A stretch of 64,000 nucleotides of DNA from Gimesia maris (lineage in GTDB: Bacteria; Planctomycetota; Planctomycetia; Planctomycetales; Planctomycetaceae): the NCBI RefSeq assembly GCF_008298035.1, contig NZ_CP042910.1, forward strand, positions 310,001 through 374,000, written 5' to 3'. Position 1 is the first letter of the stretch, and the number at the start of each line of letters is the position of its first letter. The notes below the pieces were generated by a model that was given only the letters and a program-made list of their open reading frames with translations, had not been told where the DNA came from and searched no databases. A program made the translations under genes and the position numbers. Positions 57,558-64,000 of the stretch are shown here, piece by piece.

Positions 57558-59222
57558 ATGAAGCACAGCAATTACCCCCTCTTCGTACGACGCGACCTGG
57601 ACGGTTTTTTCGCTTTAATGATCGATAACCTGGTCCAGCTTCTGCTTATCGTCGCGTTGTGCGGCCTGTGTGGGATCTCTGCTGATTCAGAATTGTTGCT
57701 GCAGTATATTTTGCCTGGCGCGGCGCTGAGTATTCTGTTTGGGAATATCTTCTACGCCTGGCAGGCGCATCAGCTGGCGAAGCGGGAAAATCGGAGTGAT
57801 GTCTGCGCCTTGCCTTACGGTATCAATACGCCTTCCCTGCTGGTGTATATATTTTTTGTGATGGTACCCGTCTATCAGCGGACCCAAAGCGCGGAAGCCG
57901 CCTGGCAGATGGGGCTGCTGGCCTGCTTCGGCAGTGGTGTCATTGAGTTCGCCGGGGCGTTTATTGCCGACCGCGTTCGCCAAGTCACACCACGTGCCGC
58001 TCTGCTCTCAACACTGGCCGGGATCGCCATTGGTTTTATTTCAATGACGTTTGTCCTGAAGATTTATCAACGGCCGATGATTGCCATGCTGCCCGCTGCG
58101 GTTGTGCTGCTGACGCTGTTTTCGCATAAGAAATTACCCGTGCCGATTCCCGGTGGACTACTGGCGATTATCGTCGGGACGATTTGTGCCTGGGTGTTAC
58201 CGGAAGTGATTCCTCAAATGCTGCAGGGATCACCGATGAGTGCAGAGTCAATCAAAACTGCCTGGGAACAATCGGGCTGGTATCGTCCCCACTTTGCTGG
58301 GGGAGCCTTATGGGAGCTGTTGAAAGAGCCGGGCGAATGGGCCGGGTATATGTCGGTAATCTTTCCGATGGGACTGTTCAATGTGATCGGCAGCATGCAG
58401 AACATCGAATCGGCTGAAGCCGCCGGTGACAGCTACCCTGCCAGGCCGGCGATGATGGCCAATGGCGTGGGAACGATCATGGCTTCATTACTGGGCAGTT
58501 GTTTTCCCACAACCATATATATTGGACATCCGGGCTGGAAAGAAATGGGATCACGGGCCGGCTATTCCACACTGAACGGGATCTTCTTTCTGCTGATCTG
58601 TCTGACGGGAACGACGGGGGTCATCAGCAGGATCATTCCTCTGGAAGCCGGTGTGGCGATTGTGCTCTGGATTGGTATGGTGATTACGGCGCAGGCGTTT
58701 ACCGCCTCTCCCGGCAGGCACGCACCGGCTGTGGCGCTGGGATTATTCCCGGCGATCGCTGCCTGGGGCGCGACGATCATGCAAGGCACGTTCCTGGTTG
58801 GTGGGGGCAAAACACTTCAGGATGTTTTATCGACCAGTCTGTTTACTGAAGTGAACGGCTTTCTGGTACATGGGCTGGTCGTGATGGAGCGCGGCTTTAT
58901 TTTTACCTGCATGATTCTGGCTGCCATCTGCGCCTGCCTGATCGACGGTAAATATCGTTCAGCGGCAATCTGGTCCGGAATCGCTGCCCTGTTCGCTTTT
59001 CTGGGCCTGACGAATGCGTATGAAGTCATTAATAATGACATTCATTTTCGCCTGGCGTTTCTTTCGGCCGAAAAAGTCGACGGATTGACATTTCATGCGA
59101 CGGGCATTGCGATCGGCTATCTTTTGTTCGCCGCCACATTTCTGATTCTGGGTGGCTGCAAAGACGAACCTGCCATTCAGGAAACAGAAGAACCGAACCC
59201 CAAACCGGATCTCAGTCGCTGA
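57558..59222 (+). CDS. NCS2-family nucleobase permease, AzgA-like
   Basis: A 554-residue protein with about 12 transmembrane helices. It begins with [20 protein letters not shown] and has [20 protein letters not shown], then [18 protein letters not shown]. Later marks are [40 protein letters not shown] and [12 protein letters not shown], which match the AzgA-type NCS2 family moving adenine, guanine or hypoxanthine with protons. The exact base is unknown. The ATG lies one base after the kinase stop, so it is co-transcribed. The convergent FecR-like gene is 9 bp away. Confidence 0.88.
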   Translation: MKHSNYPLFVRRDLDGFFALMIDNLVQLLLIVALCGLCGISADSELLLQYILPGAALSILFGNIFYAWQAHQLAKRENRSDVCALPYGINTPSLLVYIFFVMVPVYQRTQSAEAAWQMGLLACFGSGVIEFAGAFIADRVRQVTPRAALLSTLAGIAIGFISMTFVLKIYQRPMIAMLPAAVVLLTLFSHKKLPVPIPGGLLAIIVGTICAWVLPEVIPQMLQGSPMSAESIKTAWEQSGWYRPHFAGGALWELLKEPGEWAGYMSVIFPMGLFNVIGSMQNIESAEAAGDSYPARPAMMANGVGTIMASLLGSCFPTTIYIGHPGWKEMGSRAGYSTLNGIFFLLICLTGTTGVISRIIPLEAGVAIVLWIGMVITAQAFTASPGRHAPAVALGLFPAIAAWGATIMQGTFLVGGGKTLQDVLSTSLFTEVNGFLVHGLVVMERGFIFTCMILAAICACLIDGKYRSAAIWSGIAALFAFLGLTNAYEVINNDIHFRLAFLSAEKVDGLTFHATGIAIGYLLFAATFLILGGCKDEPAIQETEEPNPKPDLSR

Positions 59223-59231
59223 GTTCACCCG

Positions 59232-60662
59232 TTACTGTTTTGTCGGCGCTTCATAAATCCGCACATTACGAAACTGGCTTTCTGCCCGGGCGATTACATC
59301 TTCATCTGCAATGAAGTGCAGGTAACGATATTTCCCGGTCAGGTACCGACCCACACGAATGCGGAATCGTTTCCAGCCTGTTCCCGTGTAGGTGTTGAAC
59401 TGCTGCCCGATATGAGACCAGGCTTCATAGCCGTAAATCTGGAAGACCTGGTTCCCTTTGTTGTACTTCTTGTCTTTGTCAAAGCCGAAACCATGAATCT
59501 GGCCTTGATGTAAGGAGCGGAAGTCAAATTCGATCACTGTGTTGGGGGTGATTTCTGCGTTGACCTCCAGCGTTTTCCAGGCATTCCCCCACAGGCGAAT
59601 TCCTTTTCCCTGTTCTATCAGCTGGTAATTAGTGGGTAGTTCATATTGCCCGTCCTGAAAACTGTAAGGTTCGATTTTGTGTGCTGCAAAATTGATGGCG
59701 GGGATATCTCCTGGAGGATCCGCAACGGAAAACTGATCACGTGCCGGGAAGGCGCCCTGATCGGCCGGTTGCCGAGTTACTTCCGATCCGGTGCTGTCAA
59801 ACACAATCGCCTGTCCAGCGGTCACAACCCGCTCATCGATGGTTTCCGGTGTCTGATCCTGATTGATCTCGGCATCCGGTTTTTCCTGTGAATGCGTGAT
59901 CGAGACGCTGCCTGTAAACACGTGAAGTTCTGTCTGTTCGTCGGCATTGACTGCCAGGCCAAAGTTTGCAGATTGAGACAGCAGTGTGAGATTCGCTGTC
60001 GTCAGTGTAAACACATGATCGCGTGAGCTGCCGACGACTGCCAGGCGTCCGGACTTCAGGTGTGCGCGGTTGTCAGAATTGATTCCGAGTTCTGCGGGCC
60101 CCTCCAGGGCGATGGTCGTACCACTCAAAAAGTCGATGAGTGTGCGTCCTGATTTGAGTTTCAACCAGCCGGGAACCAGTGGCTTACTCACATCCTGAGT
60201 CCACTCGGTCCGTTCCCAGACCGGTTGGTGTTCTTCGATAATCATTGCCGCGGGGACGCCATCACTGGAATCGAGCCGTGTGACGGCGCGGGCCGGAGTG
60301 CTGTCCATCATGAGTAGAACCGTCAGAAACAGACAGGCAACGAGAGTTGTTGCCAGCGCATACCGCATCACAGTGAGCTGCTTCCGTGCTGATGCCACGC
60401 CGGGATCGATACGGGGAGTACCTGTTTCTCTTTCAGGAGACAGACAGAACAAATCGAGGAGCGGCTCGGTGTGCCCCTGTTCCCACTGCAGGAGGGAATC
60501 GGTATTCATCATTTCCAGATAGAGTTCGCGGGCTGCTTCATCGGTTTCCAGACGTTTCAGGAAATTCTGGTTTTCCTCATCCGTCAATACACCATCCAGG
60601 AAGGCGGAAATGATTTCCTGAGTGTTGTTCTGTGTTTCTTCAGGATTTGGTTTCTGATTCAT
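59232..60662 (-). CDS. FecR-like membrane anti-sigma factor/regulator
   Basis: A 476-residue protein. The N-terminal part (IISAFLDGVLTDEENQNFLK) is an anti-sigma-like helical region; a membrane helix follows at about 97-117 (RYALATTLVACLFLTVLLMM). A FecR domain spans about 150-275 (LKSGRTLIDFLSGTTIALEG, LKSGRLAVVGSSRDHVFTL). The C-terminus (330-475) is a jelly-roll, LamG-like (VNAEITPNTVIEFDFRSLHQ). It lies 3 bp after the ECF sigma gene, so it probably binds that sigma factor and reports on the envelope. Confidence 0.9.
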   Translation of the reverse strand: MNQKPNPEETQNNTQEIISAFLDGVLTDEENQNFLKRLETDEAARELYLEMMNTDSLLQWEQGHTEPLLDLFCLSPERETGTPRIDPGVASARKQLTVMRYALATTLVACLFLTVLLMMDSTPARAVTRLDSSDGVPAAMIIEEHQPVWERTEWTQDVSKPLVPGWLKLKSGRTLIDFLSGTTIALEGPAELGINSDNRAHLKSGRLAVVGSSRDHVFTLTTANLTLLSQSANFGLAVNADEQTELHVFTGSVSITHSQEKPDAEINQDQTPETIDERVVTAGQAIVFDSTGSEVTRQPADQGAFPARDQFSVADPPGDIPAINFAAHKIEPYSFQDGQYELPTNYQLIEQGKGIRLWGNAWKTLEVNAEITPNTVIEFDFRSLHQGQIHGFGFDKDKKYNKGNQVFQIYGYEAWSHIGQQFNTYTGTGWKRFRIRVGRYLTGKYRYLHFIADEDVIARAESQFRNVRIYEAPTKQ

Positions 60663-60665
60663 GAC

Positions 60666-61265
60666 TCACAATTCTCCCTGCTCACTGGCAAGTGTTTTCT
60701 GAACGCACTCTTGTAATAGCTGCCGGATGCGATAGAGGGTCTGTGACACGGCTCCAACAGAGCGCCCCTGCGCCTCTGCGATCGCTTGTACCGAGCCACC
60801 TGAGGTATACCTCTGCTGAATCAGGTTTCGGCTCTGTTCTGGCAGCTTGGAAACACAACGGGCAAGTACCCGCTGCAGGTCCTGATCGCCCGCCAGTTTC
60901 TCTTCATTCTGTTTCGCCAGCATCTCTACCAGCTCTACATTAAACACCATTGAATCACGCTTATTGTCGCGATAATAAGCCAGGACCTGAAAGTAGGCGA
61001 CCTTACAGGCCCAGGCGATAAAATTGCTGTCTGCCTCAAATTCTTCCGAACGGCGCCAGAGAACGAGATTCGTTTCCTGCAGCACATCCTGAACAGCCTG
61101 GGAATCAGGCAGCAGTGAGCGAATATAAGCATAAAGCCTGCTCTGGTGAGCAGTTAGAAGTTGGACAAATTTTTCAATCTCTTCGGGTTTCAAGACGGTG
61201 CTGATCCTTACGGTCCCTACTGCCGACCAGTCGGCAGCGTCATGATTCTCTGATCCAGAGTGCAT
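60666..61265 (-). CDS. ECF RNA polymerase sigma factor (Rhodopirellula/Verrucomicrobium type)
   Basis: A 199-residue sigma factor with region 2 (FVQLLTAHQSRLYAYIRSLL, VQDVLQETNLVLWRRSEEFE, NFIAWACKVAYFQVLAYYRD) and region 4 (VSKLPEQSRNLIQQRYTSGG, VQAIAEAQGRSVGAVSQTLY). The start may be ATG 61265 or GTG 61268. It is followed after 3 bp by the FecR-like gene, the usual pairing. Copy B of the 90-nt element overlaps its start codon, so it may be autoregulated. Confidence 0.93.
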   Translation of the reverse strand: MHSGSENHDAADWSAVGTVRISTVLKPEEIEKFVQLLTAHQSRLYAYIRSLLPDSQAVQDVLQETNLVLWRRSEEFEADSNFIAWACKVAYFQVLAYYRDNKRDSMVFNVELVEMLAKQNEEKLAGDQDLQRVLARCVSKLPEQSRNLIQQRYTSGGSVQAIAEAQGRSVGAVSQTLYRIRQLLQECVQKTLASEQGEL

Positions 61266-61349
61266 CACTTTTAACCATAGCGTCTCTCAATCGAATGTAT
61301 TCGGCCCAACTGGCCTGGGAGACGTTAAAGTAAAACTGGACACAGTCTA
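61262..61349 (-). repeat. 90-nt element, copy B, over the ECF sigma start
   Basis: In the direction of the sigma gene it reads AGACTGTGTCCAGTTTTACT, TTAACGTCTCCC, GGCC-AGTT-GGCC, CGATTGAGAGACGCTATGG and ends at GTGATGCAC, where ATG is the sigma start. CGTCTC and GAGACG can pair to form a leader hairpin. It aligns closely with copy C (with one or two small gaps) and without gaps to copy A. Confidence 0.7.
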
Positions 61350-61367
61350 ATATACCAGAATTTCTCA

Positions 61368-61441
61368 AATCTCACACAATGAGGAGTTTTCAGGCAAAAA
61401 AACTCAAATCGATGAATCTCGATATGAATTTGTGTGAGATT
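61368..61441. promoter_or_regulatory. Separated 12-bp inverted repeat in divergent intergenic region
   Basis: AATCTCACACAA (61368-61379) and TTGTGTGAGATT (61430-61441) are perfect inverted copies, 50 bp apart, between the ECF sigma gene and the LamG gene. Two binding sites for one regulator, or a looping stem, are possible. Confidence 0.4.
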
Positions 61442-61568
61442 CGGCTTCCCTCCGGTATAGTTTAATACATCATGATTTACACTCATGTGACGTTCCTGAA
61501 GACAATGTTGTTTGTCAGATCAGGAATCCCTGAATTTCGCAAAACTCGCCTGTTGTGAACTTTCTTTT

Positions 61569-61658
61569 CAGACTGTGTCCGGTTTTGCAGTAGCGTCTCC
61601 CGGTCCATTTGGGACCGAGTCTGATCGATTGAGAGACACTATTGTAAAATCCGATGCG
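61569..61658 (+). repeat. 90-nt element, copy C, upstream of the LamG/DUF1549 gene
   Basis: On the plus strand it reads CAGACTGTGTCCGGTTTTGC, AGTAGCGTCTCCC, CGGTCC-ATTT-GGGACCG, CGATTGAGAGACACTATTG and ends GATGCG. Against copy B it lies in inverted orientation. The ATG at its end opens only a five-codon frame; the downstream gene starts at 61689. Confidence 0.7.
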
Positions 61659-61688
61659 ATCTGGAAACTGATATCGGAATTGCCTGCT

Positions 61689-64000
61689 GTGAAACAGAAC
61701 CGTGTAACTCAAAGTGCTCATTCTCTATTTCTGGTTACATTAACCTTGTCTCTGTTCACGAGCCTTGCATCGGCAGATCAGCAGCCGTCGGCAATTGAAG
61801 CGGAAAAACCAAAATCTTCCGTCAGTTACCGCGATCTGATTCTTTCCCATAAACCAGTGGCTTACTGGAGTTTCGAGCGGTACGAGCAAAACGGTTTCAA
61901 CAGCCAGGCAGTGCGCAGCCCGGATAAGTCAAAGGCGGGAAAACCCGTCCCGGCACTGGTGAGCGGCCAGCCGATGAATCTCCTCGCCGGTCCTCGACCT
62001 GCTGAATTTCCTTTGTTTGATGCTCAGAATCAGGCGGCTGCCTTTCAGCCTGGCAAGGGCTTCCTGCGGGTTGTCGATCCCGGTGAGAAAAGCATTTTTG
62101 ATTTTACTGCAGGCGATGCGATCACCCTGGAAGCATGGATCAATCCCAACTCCACGAAATCCGGACAGTTCTACTATATCATCGGGAAAGGTCGCACAAA
62201 CCGGAAAGGAGTTGCCCGGGACAATCAGAATTATAGTTTGAGGCTGACCGGCTCGGAAATCAGCTTTCTGTTTTGCACCCAGCCTGAAAAAAAAGGTGAG
62301 AAACCCACATACCACCGCTGGACTTCTTCCGGGGGGGGAATCAGTACCCATAACTGGCATCATGTCGCAGTCACTTACAGCTTCGGCAAAAAGAAAAGTC
62401 TGAACGCGTATGTCGACGGCCAGCCTGTTTCCGGGAAATGGGATGTAGGCGGCGATACCTCGCGGACACCTGTGGTTGACAATGATGAAGTCTGGATTGG
62501 TTCTTCGATGGGCGGGTCAGCAAACAGTTCCTTTAATGGACAGCTGGATGAAGTGGCCGTTTATCGGAAGGCCCTGTCTGCAAAACAGGTGGCGTCACAC
62601 TTTGAATATGCGGCTTTCGATTCACAGATGGACTGGACTACGATTCCGGAAGATCGCCTCAGAGTCGATATTCTGGAAGGGATTCCCAATAAAAAATCCT
62701 GGAAGTTTCGGCCGCCTCGCCTGGCGGAAACATTCACACAACCACACTTCGCTTTCATTGAAATTCCCAACCGTTATTCCGAGCGTGGCGTGAAAGTGGA
62801 TCGGCCGGATCCCTTCATGGTGCGGGCAATGTCGCGCATGACGCTCCCCCAAGGGAAAAAGCGGATTCTGTTGCGTGCCCGCAATGCTGCGCGGCTCTAT
62901 ATTGATGACAAACTGGTAGCAAAAACCGATTTCCACAGAATTACCAATAGCGGACACGACATCGTCTACGACGTCGATCTGAGCCTGGCGCCAAATATTC
63001 GTCCATTACACCGGGGTGATACGGAACAGGTTGTCGATTATACCGGCGATGGTAAACCGCACCGCATTCGCTTCGAGATGATCGTTGGCGGTTCCCGGCA
63101 TCGTCCTGATTTCGGAGAGACAGCGGTTTTTATCGGTAATCCCGGTGAAGATTTTCAACTTCTGACTCCGTCTGATCAGGTGGTCATGCTGACCGACAAG
63201 GACTGGCTGCCTTTCGAACGCGAATATCGTTACAGCCTGATCGCGGTGAATGCAGCACGCCGCCGGGAAGCTTCCGCGAAGGAAGATCAGTACTGGGAAT
63301 CGCGGCATCAACTTGCGAAAGCAGAGATACTCAAGCAGCCTCAAGTAAAAGTGCCATCTGCAGTCAAGGGACTGCGGGCGAATAACGCCATCGATCATTT
63401 TATCAATCTGCGACTGGCGAAAGAGCAGATTGCTCAGACACCGCTACTTGGGGATCTGGCTTTTCTAAGACGACTTTCCCTGGACACAACGGGAACTGTG
63501 CCGTCCCCAGGGCAAATTAATGCGTATCTGGCTGACGATCCGGAAACGCGGCGTGCGAAAGCGATTCAGCGTCTGATCAACGATCCCGCCTGGGCAGACA
63601 GCTGGGTTGGTTACTGGCAGGATGTGCTGGCGGAGAACCCGAATATCCTCAACCCGACATTGAATAACACCGGGCCCTTCCGCTGGTGGATTCACGAATC
63701 GTTTTATGATAACAAACCTTTCGACCGCTTCCTGACCGAACTGGTCCTGATGGAAGGCAGCAAGTATTTTGGTGGACCGGCCGGTTTTGAAATGGCTTCG
63801 CAGAACGATGCCCCGATGGCGGCCAAAGCGCATATCATTGGCCAGGCCTTCCTTGGTCTGAATATGCAGTGTGCCCGCTGTCACGATGCCCCGTTCCATG
63901 ATTTCAAACAACGCGATCTGTTCAGCCTGGCGGCCATGCTGAAGCGTTCTTCGCAAGGCGTCCCCAAAACCAGCTCGATTCCCGGTTTTGATCCCAAGTC
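61689..64000 (+). CDS. LamG - DUF1549 (planctomycete cytochrome-like) protein, partial (3' end outside window)
   Basis: The frame is open from a GTG at 61689 to the end of the window (770 codons). The GTG gives a signal peptide (MKQNRVTQSAHSLFLVTLTL, then SLFTSLASA); no in-frame ATG is nearer, and GGAA lies about 9 nt upstream. Residues about 60-245 form a LamG-like domain (ITLEAWINPN, HNWHHVAVTYSF, FNGQLDEVAVYRKAL). A middle domain has RILLRARNAARLYID. From about 565 lies DUF1549 (AIDHFINLRL, FLRRLSLDTTGTVPSPGQI) with MQCARCHDAPFHDF, a CxxCH haem-binding-like motif. DUF1553 probably follows outside the window. It may be under the divergent ECF sigma factor. Confidence 0.9.
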   Translation, partial: MKQNRVTQSAHSLFLVTLTLSLFTSLASADQQPSAIEAEKPKSSVSYRDLILSHKPVAYWSFERYEQNGFNSQAVRSPDKSKAGKPVPALVSGQPMNLLAGPRPAEFPLFDAQNQAAAFQPGKGFLRVVDPGEKSIFDFTAGDAITLEAWINPNSTKSGQFYYIIGKGRTNRKGVARDNQNYSLRLTGSEISFLFCTQPEKKGEKPTYHRWTSSGGGISTHNWHHVAVTYSFGKKKSLNAYVDGQPVSGKWDVGGDTSRTPVVDNDEVWIGSSMGGSANSSFNGQLDEVAVYRKALSAKQVASHFEYAAFDSQMDWTTIPEDRLRVDILEGIPNKKSWKFRPPRLAETFTQPHFAFIEIPNRYSERGVKVDRPDPFMVRAMSRMTLPQGKKRILLRARNAARLYIDDKLVAKTDFHRITNSGHDIVYDVDLSLAPNIRPLHRGDTEQVVDYTGDGKPHRIRFEMIVGGSRHRPDFGETAVFIGNPGEDFQLLTPSDQVVMLTDKDWLPFEREYRYSLIAVNAARRREASAKEDQYWESRHQLAKAEILKQPQVKVPSAVKGLRANNAIDHFINLRLAKEQIAQTPLLGDLAFLRRLSLDTTGTVPSPGQINAYLADDPETRRAKAIQRLINDPAWADSWVGYWQDVLAENPNILNPTLNNTGPFRWWIHESFYDNKPFDRFLTELVLMEGSKYFGGPAGFEMASQNDAPMAAKAHIIGQAFLGLNMQCARCHDAPFHDFKQRDLFSLAAMLKRSSQGVPKTSSIPGFDPK

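Overview
The window looks like chromosomal DNA of a planctomycete, most likely Gimesia or a close relative; the genus is an inference and no search was run. The evidence is several DUF1559 proteins with prepilin-type N-termini, an SHD1-domain protein, a DUF1549-type (planctomycete cytochrome-like) protein with LamG, a Rhodopirellula-type ECF sigma factor with a FecR-like partner, TIGR03009-like and HEAT/TPR proteins, and many small lipoproteins. I see no rRNA, tRNA, CRISPR array, transposase or prophage.

Layout. 1-5.5 kb: a minus-strand array alternating DUF1559 prepilin-like proteins with small lipoproteins; one prepilin-lipoprotein pair is duplicated together with its intergenic hairpin. 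6-9 kb: a secreted sialidase-like protein and a Tat-exported beta-helix protein. 9-14.6 kb: an AlaC-like aminotransferase, a membrane-anchored parvulin, an SPFH/GYF_2 protein and a GT4 glycosyltransferase. 14.6-18.2 kb: a tightly packed minus-strand operon of a DUF1559 prepilin, a lipoprotein, an NHL beta-propeller and an FG-GAP beta-propeller. 18.7-25.7 kb: mostly housekeeping genes (Nif3-like, lysS, a LolC/LolD-type ABC exporter, ilvE-like) plus a secreted YHS-domain protein. 25.7-27.9 kb: two lipoproteins and a tandem pair of pilin-like small proteins.

27.9-40.2 kb is the most striking part. On one strand, without interruption, lie flagellin, a 1398-residue fusion of TPRs, a SPINDLY/OGT-type glycosyltransferase and a sugar C-methyltransferase-like module, a sulfotransferase-like protein, a phytanoyl-CoA-dioxygenase-like protein, a TylF-like O-methyltransferase, an oversized FliD with five flagellin_IN-like repeats, and FliS. 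I read this as a filament locus with its own modification island, able in principle to O-glycosylate flagellin or FliD and then methylate, oxidise or sulfate the glycan.

40.2-41.8 kb is gene-poor and holds an orphan copy of a roughly 90-nt element. 42-52 kb: a cysteine desulfurase, a MoxR ATPase, a PolB-like exonuclease, a TIGR03009-like secreted protein, a HEAT-TPR protein, an aldose epimerase and a YqgE protein. 52-59 kb: an SHD1 protein, thiC, and a purine-salvage pair (PfkB/adenosine kinase plus NCS2 permease). 59-64 kb: a FecR-like protein and ECF sigma factor, divergent from a large LamG/DUF1549 protein that runs off the window. Two more copies of the 90-nt element lie in inverted orientation in this divergent region, one overlapping the sigma-factor start and one upstream of the LamG gene. 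They look like a shared leader or promoter module.
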